From: an uncultured Selenomonadaceae bacterium
GTDB lineage: Bacteria; Bacillota; Negativicutes; Selenomonadales; Selenomonadaceae
Length of the DNA stretch: 14,990 bases
Assembly: GCA_905236595.1 (NCBI GenBank)
Contig: CAJORE010000280.1
Location: forward strand, 1-14,990
Direction: 5' to 3'
The translations under genes and the position numbers were made by a program. Below, piece by piece: positions 1 through 7,413 of the stretch. The stretch's first letter is position 1; every line of letters begins with the position of its first letter. Under the pieces are notes generated by a model, which did not search any database, was not told the origin of the DNA, and worked only from the letters and a program-made list of their open reading frames with translations.

Positions 1-82
1 ACCACTACGCTTCGTCGTCATTCCTTGTCTGCCGAAAAAATCCCTCGGCAATGGCACGAACTCATTTATGCAGTATTTCCTT
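1..82 (-). repeat. 82-bp dispersed repeat, left copy (inverted relative to right copy)
   Basis: This stretch matches the reverse complement of 14904-14985 at 79 of 82 positions; the differences are at 42, 74 and 75. The left edge is cut by the window, so the true repeat may be longer. On the minus strand it lies directly downstream of the adenosyltransferase gene that ends at 120. It is therefore in the same orientation relative to its upstream gene as the right copy is to prfC. Inside it, TGCCGA and TCGGCA (30-50) form a short stem with a 9-nt loop, extendable in RNA by G-U pairs. Several reading frames are open through it, so annotation pipelines may call false coding extensions here. No transposase is linked to it. 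It could be a MITE-like or REP-like intergenic element. Confidence 0.85.
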
Positions 83-119
83 ATTTCTTCACAGTTCCTA
101 AAGGAGTATCGTCCGGCAA

Positions 120-632
120 TCATTCACCGTCAACAACGACTTGTTCCTCCAACCGCATAAGCAAGAAACAATAATCGGACAAGCGATTCAAAAACAAACG
201 GTTCGTCTCATGCGTCAACTCCTCGTCGGTAAGCGCCAAAAAACGCCGTTCGGCACGACGAATAACCGTCCTTGCCAGATCCAAAAACGCACCGGCACGA
301 GTGTTGCCGGGAACAATAAATTCCTTCAACGGCGGCAAATCACCCTCGATTTTATCCATCTCCTTCTCGATAAAATCAACGTGTTCCGCCCGTATTAAAG
401 CCGGTTTATCTTTGCTGGCAAGATCGGCCATCAAAAGCGACAACAGTTTTTGCAAAGCAAAAATCTTTTCGCGCACTTCGTCCTTTTCACTAAAGGCTCG
501 TGCGGCGGCAAGTGCCGAATTCGCCTCGTCAATGGTGCCGTAGGTTTCGACGCGGCGCGAATTCTTTTCCACGCGCTCACCGGTATAAAGACTGGTTTGC
601 CCTTTGTCGCCGGTCTTTGTGTATACGCTCAT
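120..632 (-). CDS. PduO-type ATP:cob(I)alamin (corrinoid) adenosyltransferase
   Basis: A 170-residue protein of the PduO/EutT-like adenosyltransferase family, which transfers the adenosyl group of ATP to reduced corrinoids to make adenosylcobalamin in the cytosol. The family signatures are visible: TKTGDKG near the N terminus (residues 5-11), the RTVIRRAER helix (about 121-129) and LNRLSDYCF (about 148-156). Length is normal for the stand-alone family. I chose the ATG at 632 rather than the TTG three bases upstream, because GGAG at 641-644 is 8 nt from the ATG. The start overlaps the ndk stop by one base (TGATG), so the two are probably translationally coupled. It is the last gene of a three-gene operon and far from the other cobalamin genes at 8.5-11.1 kb. 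Whether it serves de novo synthesis or salvage cannot be decided here. Confidence 0.93.
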   Translation of the reverse strand: MSVYTKTGDKGQTSLYTGERVEKNSRRVETYGTIDEANSALAAARAFSEKDEVREKIFALQKLLSLLMADLASKDKPALIRAEHVDFIEKEMDKIEGDLPPLKEFIVPGNTRAGAFLDLARTVIRRAERRFLALTDEELTHETNRLFLNRLSDYCFLLMRLEEQVVVDGE

Positions 633-1048
633 CAAAAAATCTCCGTTGCGGCGAAGAATATGGCTATTTCCCGTGCCGCACTCGCCTTACCGTCCGAAGC
701 GTGAACAGCGTTGCGACTGCCGTTTTCGGCGTACAACTTCCTTATCGTCCCCTCGTCAGCCTCCGCCGGATTGGTCTTGCCGTTTATTTTGCGTACTTTG
801 GCTATGGCGTCTTCACCCTGCAATACCATGGCAATTATGGGAGCCGACGTCATAAAAGAACGCAAATCCTCGTAGTAACTGCGTCCGATATGTTCTTCGT
901 AATGAAGCGCCGCTATTTTGTCCGTCATTTGCAACATTTTTATTGCCTTAACGGCAAGATTGTTCGCCTCGTAAATTTTTATGATTTCCCCTACCACGTT
1001 TTTGGCCATGGCATCAGGCTTAATCAAAACCAATGTACGTTCCGTCAT
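632..1048 (-). CDS. ndk: Nucleoside diphosphate kinase
   Basis: A 138-residue nucleoside diphosphate kinase, which moves the gamma-phosphate of ATP onto other (d)NDPs through a phosphohistidine. The start TLVLIKPDA and the active-site segment NAVHASDG are textbook for the family, with the catalytic histidine at about residue 116. Length is close to the usual 135-150. The start ATG at 1048 overlaps the stop of the upstream carbonic anhydrase-like gene by 4 bases (ATGA), and its own stop overlaps the adenosyltransferase start, so the three genes form a tightly coupled operon. The AAGGAG at 1064-1069 is 15 nt away, too far to be a good ribosome site; this fits coupling to the upstream gene. Confidence 0.97.
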   Translation of the reverse strand: MTERTLVLIKPDAMAKNVVGEIIKIYEANNLAVKAIKMLQMTDKIAALHYEEHIGRSYYEDLRSFMTSAPIIAMVLQGEDAIAKVRKINGKTNPAEADEGTIRKLYAENGSRNAVHASDGKASAAREIAIFFAATEIF

Positions 1049-1572
1049 TGTTGCAATCCCAACTCCTTAATGTAAATCTGCGCCATTTCATTGTAGTGCA
1101 TGGCTGAACCATGCAAAGCTTCAATTTCGTCGTCACGCAACGAGCGAACTATTTTCGCCGGGTTCCCGTACACGAGCGAGTTACTCGGAATTCTTTTGTG
1201 TTGCGTAATCAGCGTTCCCGCACCGATTATGCAGTTATCGCCTATTTCCGAATAGCCCAAAATGTTTGATCCCATACCGATTAAACAATTATTGCCAATG
1301 CTCTTGCAATGGATAATCGTATTGTGTCCGATGGTGACAAAATCGCCAATGGCCGTCGGCACATCGCCCATAACATGAATGGTGGAATTATCTTGAACGT
1401 TCGTGAACTTGCCGATTTTGATAGGTTGCAAATCACCCCGCACCACCGTGCCAAACCAAATGCTGGCACCTTCGCCCAAAAAGACATTGCCTATTACGGA
1501 AGCCGTGGGCGCAACGAAAACACCATCACCGAATGTGGGGCTTGCCCCTTTGTAAGACGTAATAAAACCCAT
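1045..1572 (-). CDS. Gamma-class carbonic anhydrase-like hexapeptide-repeat protein (YrdA/PaaY family)
   Basis: A 175-residue left-handed beta-helix protein built of hexapeptide repeats (for example IGNVFLGEGASIWFG and IGDFVTIGHNTIIH). The three zinc-ligand histidines of gamma carbonic anhydrases appear in place: one in STIHVMGD (about H66) and the pair in IGHNTIIHC (H83 and H88). The C-terminal helix after YGNPAKIVR is also typical. The family contains true carbonic anhydrases and zinc-binding trimers of unclear activity, so the reaction is not certain. I chose the ATG at 1572: GGGAGG at 1583-1588 sits 10 nt upstream, whereas the upstream in-frame TTG at 1593 would put that site inside the gene. 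It is the first gene of the operon behind the promoter at 1629-1657. Confidence 0.9.
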   Translation of the reverse strand: MGFITSYKGASPTFGDGVFVAPTASVIGNVFLGEGASIWFGTVVRGDLQPIKIGKFTNVQDNSTIHVMGDVPTAIGDFVTIGHNTIIHCKSIGNNCLIGMGSNILGYSEIGDNCIIGAGTLITQHKRIPSNSLVYGNPAKIVRSLRDDEIEALHGSAMHYNEMAQIYIKELGLQQ

Positions 1573-1628
1573 AGACTTTGAGCCTCCCGCCAATATGAGA
1601 CACCATACGCATCAAAAATATTGAACAA

Positions 1629-1657
1629 ATTATAACTTCATCATCGTGAAAAAGCAA
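1629..1657 (-). promoter_or_regulatory. Sigma-70-type promoter for the carbonic anhydrase-ndk-adenosyltransferase operon
   Basis: On the minus strand, TTGCTT (1652-1657) and a perfect TATAAT (1629-1634) are separated by 17 bases. This predicts a transcript start near 1622 and a leader of about 50 nt before the ATG at 1572. The -35 box lies inside the weak hairpin that follows speB. Confidence 0.75.
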
Positions 1658-1670
1658 ATGCAATGCTTTT
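1650..1670 (-). terminator. Possible weak terminator after speB
   Basis: Just after the speB stop, AAAAGCA and TGCTTTT form a 7-bp stem with a 7-nt loop, and one further T follows on the minus strand before CACG. The stem is A-T rich and the T tract is short, so termination would be weak. It overlaps the -35 box of the next promoter. It could be chance. Confidence 0.3.
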
Positions 1671-1674
1671 GTCC

Positions 1675-2523
1675 TTACCATGCCAAAAGCATTTCCCGCA
1701 AAATCTTCAGCGCCGTGGCCGTCGATGCCCCCGAAACATCAAGCGGCGGCGCCAATTCCGTCATATCGCAGGCTACGACATTGCCTGTGCGCATCACGCA
1801 CATGATTGCCGTCATCAGCTCCTTAAACGTAACACCGCCGGCTTCCGGCGTCCCCGTGCCGCAAAACGCCGCCGGATCAAGCACGTCTAAATCAACGGTC
1901 AAATATACGGGGTATTTATTTAGGGCGGCGACTGTATCTTCCAGACCGATGAAATCAAACTTACGCAAATTCGTATGTTGTTTTGCCCAGGCAAATTCCT
2001 CGCGCTCACCGCTTCTGATACCAAATTGGAAAATGCGCCCGTCACCGAGAAAATCATGGACGCGACGAATGACCGTCGCATGGGAAAGTTTGGCTCCCAA
2101 ATAGTCATCGCGAAGATCCGTATGGGCATCAAAATGAATCAGCCTAAGCGCCGGATATTTTTCGTATGTTGCCTTTATTGCGGGCAAACTCACCAAATGT
2201 TCACCGCCGATAAGAAAGGGTTTCTTTTCGGCTGACAATATGTTCTTTGCATAATCGTAAATGTCATCAAGCGCCTGTTGCGTGTCACCGAAGGTCAGCT
2301 CCAGGTCGCCGCCGTCAAACACGGCGGCATCTTCGGCCAAATCCTTGTCTTGATACGGGCTATAGGTTTCAAGCCCGTAAGATTCGCCGCGCATCGTTTT
2401 CGGCGCAAAACGCGATCCGGGTCGATAAGATGCCGTCGAATCAAAGGGAGCGCCGAATATAACAATGTTCGCCGCTGACCATTCCTTATCGCACCCTAAG
2501 AAGGTTTCGATATTTTTTTTCAC
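1675..2523 (-). CDS. speB: Agmatinase (ureohydrolase family)
   Basis: A 282-residue arginase/agmatinase-family enzyme; given its neighbours it most likely hydrolyses agmatine to putrescine and urea. The binuclear manganese site is complete: GGEH (H109), HFDAHTD (D132, H134, D136) and DLDVLDP (D211, D213), followed by GTGTPEAGG. A longer reading frame runs upstream to about 2688, but it lies inside speE and shows no family similarity. I therefore place the start at the GTG at 2523. It overlaps the speE stop by 4 bases (GTGA) and has GGAGG-like sequence upstream within the end of speE. The length then matches B. subtilis-type SpeB. It is the last gene of the speA-speE-speB operon. Confidence 0.93.
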   Translation of the reverse strand: MKKNIETFLGCDKEWSAANIVIFGAPFDSTASYRPGSRFAPKTMRGESYGLETYSPYQDKDLAEDAAVFDGGDLELTFGDTQQALDDIYDYAKNILSAEKKPFLIGGEHLVSLPAIKATYEKYPALRLIHFDAHTDLRDDYLGAKLSHATVIRRVHDFLGDGRIFQFGIRSGEREEFAWAKQHTNLRKFDFIGLEDTVAALNKYPVYLTVDLDVLDPAAFCGTGTPEAGGVTFKELMTAIMCVMRTGNVVACDMTELAPPLDVSGASTATALKILREMLLAW

Positions 2524-3374
2524 GGCTCCTCTTCCTCCAACAATTCCTGAACGTACGTTGGCAAAGCAAAAGAAGCAATATGCAAATTGGGATTGTAATA
2601 GCGGGTAGTTATCCCCAGTTTTTTCCACGCCGCAAAATCCGCATCCTTTATGGGATGTTTGCCCTTGGCGGCAAATCCAAAAAGCCAATGCCCGGAAGGA
2701 TAAGTCGGAATGTGCAGCTGATAAACCTTGCTTACGGGGAAAGATTCGACAATGCGCTTATGAGCGCGTTGCATGGCTTCGGCATCCTTGGCATAAAACG
2801 GCGATTCGTGTTGATTGACCATAATGCCGTCATCGGTCAACGCCTTAAAACAGTTGCCATAAAATTCTTTGGTAAAAAGCCCTTCACCCGGTCCGAACGG
2901 ATCGGTGGAATCCACAATAATCAAATCGTATTCGTTGTAACAATGTCGCACAAATTTTAGTCCGTCGGCAAAATGCAGCGTCAAGCGCGGATCGCTTAAT
3001 CCAACGGTGATATTCGGCAAATATTTCGTACACGCGATAACTACTTCTTCATCAATTTCCACCAAATCAATATGCTCAATGGACGGATAACGCAACAGCT
3101 CCCGCACCGTTCCGCCATCGCCGCCGCCTATAACCAAAATGCGCTTGGCGTTTAAGTTTACGCTCATCGGGACGTGGCTTATCATCTCATGATAAATAAA
3201 CTCGTCCTTCTCCGTAAGCATGACGCATCCGTCCAACACCAGCATTTTCCCAAACTCGGACGAATCAAAAATATCAATGCGTTGAAAATCGCTCTTCTTG
3301 GTGAAAATTTGCTGGTCAACACGCACCGAAAAGCGAACGTTTTTCGTGTGCGCTTCGGTAAACCACAATTCCAT
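2520..3374 (-). CDS. speE: Spermidine synthase (polyamine aminopropyltransferase)
   Basis: A 284-residue aminopropyltransferase that joins the aminopropyl group of decarboxylated S-adenosylmethionine to putrescine. Order of features: an N-terminal beta domain with LVLDGCVMLTEKDEF and YHEMISH (residues about 46-67), the nucleotide-binding loop GGGDGG (83-88), VEID (105-108), and the catalytic stretch IVDSTDPFGPGEGLF (about 153-167). Length matches the B. subtilis enzyme. The start ATG at 3374 is 3 nt after the speA stop, and its own stop overlaps the speB start, so the three genes are co-expressed. No gene for SAM decarboxylase (speD) lies in the window, so the second substrate must come from elsewhere. 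Confidence 0.96.
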   Translation of the reverse strand: MELWFTEAHTKNVRFSVRVDQQIFTKKSDFQRIDIFDSSEFGKMLVLDGCVMLTEKDEFIYHEMISHVPMSVNLNAKRILVIGGGDGGTVRELLRYPSIEHIDLVEIDEEVVIACTKYLPNITVGLSDPRLTLHFADGLKFVRHCYNEYDLIIVDSTDPFGPGEGLFTKEFYGNCFKALTDDGIMVNQHESPFYAKDAEAMQRAHKRIVESFPVSKVYQLHIPTYPSGHWLFGFAAKGKHPIKDADFAAWKKLGITTRYYNPNLHIASFALPTYVQELLEEEEP

Positions 3375-3377
3375 GGT

Positions 3378-4832
3378 CTATTCCTCTCGCAAAACGTTGA
3401 TGTTTTTTACGTTCATATCGACCGTTCCCGTCATTTGGCACCCCTTCTTTTTGGCATAGCGAATGTAATCAATGATGTCGGCGGTGATTTTTTCGCCCGG
3501 CGCCAAAACGGGAATTCCCGGCGGGTAACACATGACAAACTCTCCGGCCACACGACCGGCGGATTCTTTTATGGGCATAGTCTCCTTTTCGGCGTAAAAA
3601 GCTTCTTGCGGCGGACAAATAACCTGCGGGGCAATGTACTCCGCCTTCAACATTTTGGTGGGATCCTTGCGATAATTGCGACGAATTTCCGACAGCGCCG
3701 CCACCAAACGTTCAATATCTTTGGGCCGATCGCCGACCGAAACGTACGCCAAACAATTGGCAATGTCACCAAACTCGATCTGAATATCGTACTCGTCGCG
3801 CAAAATGTCGTAGACTTCCACGCCGGCAAGACCGGTCGGACGCGTAAACACCGCCAACTTTGTCTTGTCGAAGTCGTAAATCGAATCACCGTTGACTATT
3901 TCTTCGCCATAAGCATAATAATCGCCCAAAGTATTTATCTCATTGCGGGCATATTCGGCCATGTCGCTTACCTTGGCAAAAATCTCCTTGCCATTTAGCG
4001 CCAAATTGCGCCGCGATATATCCAAACTCACCATCAGCAAATACGATCCGCTCGTCGTTTGAGTGATGTTTATTATTTGATGCATATAGCCGGGATCCAC
4101 ATTTTCACCGGTCAACAAAAGCGAACTTTGCGTAAGCGAACCGCCCGATTTATGTACGCTGACCGCCGCCATATCCGCACCGACACGCATGGCGGCGACG
4201 GGCAGGTCGTCGCCGAAGTACAAGTGGGTGCCGTGCGCTTCATCGGCCAACAATAACATATTGTTATCGTGCGCCAATTTTGTTATGGCAACGAGGTTGG
4301 AACAAATACCGTAATATGTCGGATTGTTGACCAAAATAGCTTTGGCGTCGGGATTTTCGGCAATGGCTCTTTGCACTTCGGTCACTTTCATGCCCAATGA
4401 TATTCCCAAACGCTCGTCCGTTTCGGGATTGACATAAACGGGGATCGCCCCCGACAAAATGAGCGCATTGATGGCACTACGGTGAACGTTGCGCGGCATT
4501 ATGATTTTTTCGCCGCGCTTGGCAGCGGCAAGTACCATGGCCTGCACGGCACTCGTCGTACCGCCGACCATAAAGTATGCGTTCTTGGCGCCAAACGCTT
4601 CCGCCGCCAAAATTTCCGCATCTTTTATGACCGACACCGGATGACAAAGATTGTCAAGCATTTTCATGGAGTTTACATCCACATCCAGACACCTTGCCCC
4701 CAAAAAATCGGTCAACGCCGCATTGCCGCGCCCACGTTTATGCCCCGGAACGTCAAACGGCACGAGCCGCGCCGTTTTCATTTTTTGCAACGCTTCCATA
4801 ACCGGAGCTTGATCCTGCGAAAGATATTTCAT
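3378..4832 (-). CDS. speA: Arginine (Orn/Lys/Arg) decarboxylase, aspartate aminotransferase fold
   Basis: A 484-residue PLP-dependent decarboxylase of the Orn/Lys/Arg type with aspartate aminotransferase fold, like B. subtilis SpeA. Visible features: an N-terminal FDVPGHKRG (about residues 26-34), MVGGTTSAVQAM, the PLP-contacting DEAHG (197-201) and the Schiff-base lysine in SVHKSGGS (K228). The small C-terminal domain follows, with CYPPGIPVLAPGE near the end. Sequence alone does not separate arginine from lysine or ornithine activity. The directly following speE and speB argue for arginine decarboxylase making agmatine. Start ATG at 4832, with GAGGTGA just upstream; that site can pair with an upstream TCACC (separate entry). 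Confidence 0.92.
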   Translation of the reverse strand: MKYLSQDQAPVMEALQKMKTARLVPFDVPGHKRGRGNAALTDFLGARCLDVDVNSMKMLDNLCHPVSVIKDAEILAAEAFGAKNAYFMVGGTTSAVQAMVLAAAKRGEKIIMPRNVHRSAINALILSGAIPVYVNPETDERLGISLGMKVTEVQRAIAENPDAKAILVNNPTYYGICSNLVAITKLAHDNNMLLLADEAHGTHLYFGDDLPVAAMRVGADMAAVSVHKSGGSLTQSSLLLTGENVDPGYMHQIINITQTTSGSYLLMVSLDISRRNLALNGKEIFAKVSDMAEYARNEINTLGDYYAYGEEIVNGDSIYDFDKTKLAVFTRPTGLAGVEVYDILRDEYDIQIEFGDIANCLAYVSVGDRPKDIERLVAALSEIRRNYRKDPTKMLKAEYIAPQVICPPQEAFYAEKETMPIKESAGRVAGEFVMCYPPGIPVLAPGEKITADIIDYIRYAKKKGCQMTGTVDMNVKNINVLREE

Positions 4833-4835
4833 AAG

Positions 4836-4855
4836 TCACCTCGATAATTCGGTGA
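4836..4855 (-). promoter_or_regulatory. Possible hairpin covering the speA ribosome binding site
   Basis: In the speA leader, TCACC (4851-4855 read on the minus strand) can pair with GGTGA (4836-4840), which is part of the GAGGTGA Shine-Dalgarno sequence just before the ATG at 4832. The stem is only 5 bp with a 10-nt loop. It may modestly limit speA translation or may be chance. Confidence 0.25.
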
Positions 4856-4897
4856 GCGGTAAACAACAAACCCGCCGATTACGCCAAAGGAGCCGCT

Positions 4898-5587
4898 TCA
4901 TCCGTCGGATCGCGTCGGCAACATCGAAGTTATCCAATCCTTGAAACCATCGGGATTGCGCGTTTGAACCAGAACAACGCCCGGCCCTCTAAAGCGGCAA
5001 ACGACGCCTTCTCCGCTCGTAAACGAAGAAAGCCAACCATTCGATGCCTTCTCGATTTTATAATCCATGTAACTCGGCCATGCCACCAAATGCCCGTTGT
5101 CGATGATTATTTCTTCGCCTTGCTCCAAGTTAATCGGATGAATGACGCCATAACTGCTGACAAAAACCGTACCGCGTCCGCTGACGTTAAGGAGAAAAAA
5201 ACCTTCCCCCGAAAACAATCCCTTGAGGGGATTTTGCACCTTGGTATCGACTTCGATACCTTCCGTCGCCGCCAAAAAACCGCCTTGCTGCACGATTAAA
5301 CCGTAGCTGCCATCCAAGTCAACGTCCATTATGCCGCCGGGCAACGGATGCCCTATAAGCGCCATTCCGTCACCGCGATTAGCGGCAAGCGTCTGCATAA
5401 AAAAACTTTCACCCGTCAAAAATTTGCGTGCCAAACCGCCCAAAATGCTCCCTTCGCGCCGCCCTTCCACATCAACCGTCGCACTCATGGCAATCATGGC
5501 GTCGGATTCGGCTTTTATGGACTCGCCGCGCTTAAAATGAAACTCAACAACCGGGAAGGCTTCGGGATAAAGTATTTTATAATCCAT
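4898..5587 (-). CDS. AIM24 family protein (TIGR00266 / DUF124 type)
   Basis: A 229-residue soluble protein of the AIM24/TIGR00266 family, which has a beta-rich fold related to tryptophan RNA-binding attenuator-like folds. Its biochemical role is not established. Recognisable family stretches are GGLARKFLTGESFF (about 50-63), the GGF block near 102-104, SGEGFFLL (about 126-133), NGHLVAW (164-170) and the C-terminal SGEGVVCRFRGPG followed by VQTRNP (to 212). No signal peptide or membrane helix is visible. AGGAG at 5594-5598 lies 6 nt before the ATG at 5587. It follows the DUF441 gene after 27 nt and precedes speA by 65 nt, with no clear terminator, so read-through into the polyamine genes is possible. 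Confidence 0.85.
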   Translation of the reverse strand: MDYKILYPEAFPVVEFHFKRGESIKAESDAMIAMSATVDVEGRREGSILGGLARKFLTGESFFMQTLAANRGDGMALIGHPLPGGIMDVDLDGSYGLIVQQGGFLAATEGIEVDTKVQNPLKGLFSGEGFFLLNVSGRGTVFVSSYGVIHPINLEQGEEIIIDNGHLVAWPSYMDYKIEKASNGWLSSFTSGEGVVCRFRGPGVVLVQTRNPDGFKDWITSMLPTRSDG

Positions 5588-5614
5588 GTAAAACTCCTAT
5601 AGCTTAGGGACTTC

Positions 5615-6070
5615 CTATTGAAAATGTTTCATAATCCGCAATACAAAATAGGTAAAACCGGCAGCTATCAACGGGCCGACCGCCAACCCGTTTAAGAAAA
5701 AAACGCCCGCCATCGTCCCTAAAAGCAATGCCGACACAACTTCCGGGCTGTTCTTCAAAAGGTCTACGCCGCTACCACCCGCCATTGCCGCCAAAACGCC
5801 GGCAATAACGGCAACTATTCCCGGCGGCGTCTTGAAGGCGTCAATCATGGTGTGTATCGTCACCGTACCCTCGGCAATGGGAACCAAAATGGCGGCCGTC
5901 AAAATAATTATACCCCAATTTAATCCATCCGTACCCAAGGTATGCAAAACCTGCGTCGCGCCCAATGCTTTTATGACGATTACAATGCCCGCCGCCCAAA
6001 CCACCGTCATATTGTGACCGATAAACGCCAGTACCAGTACTGCCGCCAACGTTACATATTCGGCAATCAT
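5615..6070 (-). CDS. UPF0756/DUF441 family integral membrane protein
   Basis: A 151-residue, very hydrophobic protein that resembles the UPF0756 (DUF441, YeaL-like) membrane family in length and pattern. Four to five membrane segments can be drawn, at about residues 4-20, 23-38, 50-66, 83-98 and 110-140. A glycine-rich AAMAGGSGVDLL loop sits between the last two. Function is unknown for the family. The ATG at 6070 overlaps the hisD stop by 4 bases (ATGA), so translation is probably coupled to hisD. I see no direct link to histidine synthesis and the association may be only positional. Confidence 0.85.
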   Translation of the reverse strand: MIAEYVTLAAVLVLAFIGHNMTVVWAAGIVIVIKALGATQVLHTLGTDGLNWGIIILTAAILVPIAEGTVTIHTMIDAFKTPPGIVAVIAGVLAAMAGGSGVDLLKNSPEVVSALLLGTMAGVFFLNGLAVGPLIAAGFTYFVLRIMKHFQ

Positions 6071-7413
6071 ACCGTCTTAATTCCGCGCAATTTTATGGCT
6101 TCGGCGTGTGCTCCAAGCCCTTCGGCCTCGGCAAGTGTAACAATATCTGCCGCCGCTTCCTGCAAATAATCCTTGGTGGCCGAAATCACACTAATACGCT
6201 TCATGAAAGTTTCGACGTTCAGCACCGAATAAAACCGTGCCGTGCCGCCCGTAGGCAAAACGTGCGACGGGCCTGCCATATAATCGCCCAAAGGTTCGGG
6301 CGAATATTCCCCAACAAACACCGCCCCGGCATTTTTAACAAACGGCAACAACGCCATCGGTTCTTTAGTCAAAATCTCCATATGCTCCGGTGCGGCATAA
6401 TTGGCAAATTCAAGAGCCTGTTTCATGTCATCGGCAATAATTATCATGCCGTTGCGCTCAAGCGAGGCGGCGGCAATTTCGCGTCGCGGCAAAACGGCAA
6501 CCCGCTTTTCGACTTCGACGGCAACTTGTTCGGCAAGGCCGGCATCGGTCGTTATAAGAATACTGGCCGCCAAAGCATCATGCTCGGCCTGACTTAACAT
6601 ATCCGCCGCCACATAATCCGAATCAGCCGTCGCGTCGGCAACAATGAGAATCTCCGACGGTCCCGCCAACATATCAATGTCAACCGCGCCAAAAACTTCC
6701 TTCTTGGCCAACGTGACAAAAATGTTGCCGGGGCCGGCTATTTTATCAACGCGGGGAACGGTCGCCGTGCCGTACGCCATGGCCGCTACGGCTTGTGCGC
6801 CGCCGATTTTGTATACTTTGTCAATGCCGATAAGCTTGGCCGCTATCAAAACATAAGGATTTATCTTGCCGTTCTTGGGCGGGACGCACATAACAACTTC
6901 ATCGACGCCCGCCACTTTCGCCGGCACGGCATTCATAATAACCGACGACGGATAAGCTGCCGTACCGCCGGGCACATATAAACCGACGCGGGAAAGCGGC
7001 ACGAGCATTTGCCCCAGCATTGCGCCGTGTGAACGTGTCGTCCACCACGATTGGCTTTTTTGTTCCTCATGGTAGCGGCGCACGTTGTCAATAGCCTTTT
7101 TCAATGCGGCGACAACACGCGGATCACCATCCGCCTCGGCGGCGGAAAATTCTTCCTGTGTCACCGCCATGTTATCCGTCGACAGTTCAACATTATCAAT
7201 CATTTTTGCATAGCGTATAAGCGCCGCATCGCCTTCCTTGCGTACATCTCCCACAATACGCCGAACAATCTCGGCGGCACTCAAATCCGCGCCGAAAATC
7301 CGGCTATTTGCCTGCCGCACAAAATCCGGCAGTTCAATTTCGTCAAAAGCCGGTTTCCGCAACAATTTTTTGACCTCTGCCGCACTACTGTCTTTTGCCG
7401 CAACAATTCTCAT
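6067..7413 (-). CDS. hisD: Histidinol dehydrogenase
   Basis: A 448-residue histidinol dehydrogenase, the zinc enzyme that oxidises L-histidinol to histidine in two NAD-dependent steps. Diagnostic stretches are AGPGNIFV (about 226-233), the [13 protein letters not shown] block (248-260), SQAEHD (zinc ligands about Q275 and H278), EHMEI (catalytic about E343 and H344), [19 protein letters not shown] (zinc ligand about D377) and LGAHAEAI (about H436). All catalytic and zinc residues are present. It is slightly longer than the usual 425-435, mainly at the N terminus. The start ATG overlaps the hisG stop by 4 bases. Confidence 0.97.
   Translation of the reverse strand: MRIVAAKDSSAAEVKKLLRKPAFDEIELPDFVRQANSRIFGADLSAAEIVRRIVGDVRKEGDAALIRYAKMIDNVELSTDNMAVTQEEFSAAEADGDPRVVAALKKAIDNVRRYHEEQKSQSWWTTRSHGAMLGQMLVPLSRVGLYVPGGTAAYPSSVIMNAVPAKVAGVDEVVMCVPPKNGKINPYVLIAAKLIGIDKVYKIGGAQAVAAMAYGTATVPRVDKIAGPGNIFVTLAKKEVFGAVDIDMLAGPSEILIVADATADSDYVAADMLSQAEHDALAASILITTDAGLAEQVAVEVEKRVAVLPRREIAAASLERNGMIIIADDMKQALEFANYAAPEHMEILTKEPMALLPFVKNAGAVFVGEYSPEPLGDYMAGPSHVLPTGGTARFYSVLNVETFMKRISVISATKDYLQEAAADIVTLAEAEGLGAHAEAIKLRGIKTV

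Noticed and set aside
2524..2688. N-terminal extension of the agmatinase frame upstream of the GTG at 2523
   Set aside because: It overlaps speE in another frame, encodes a cysteine-rich stretch unlike ureohydrolases, and the GTG start has a ribosome site and a typical 4-base overlap.
3174..3998. 274-codon plus-strand frame opposite speE and speA
   Set aside because: It spans two conserved minus-strand genes and looks like the complement of their codon bias, with no ribosome site or family motif.
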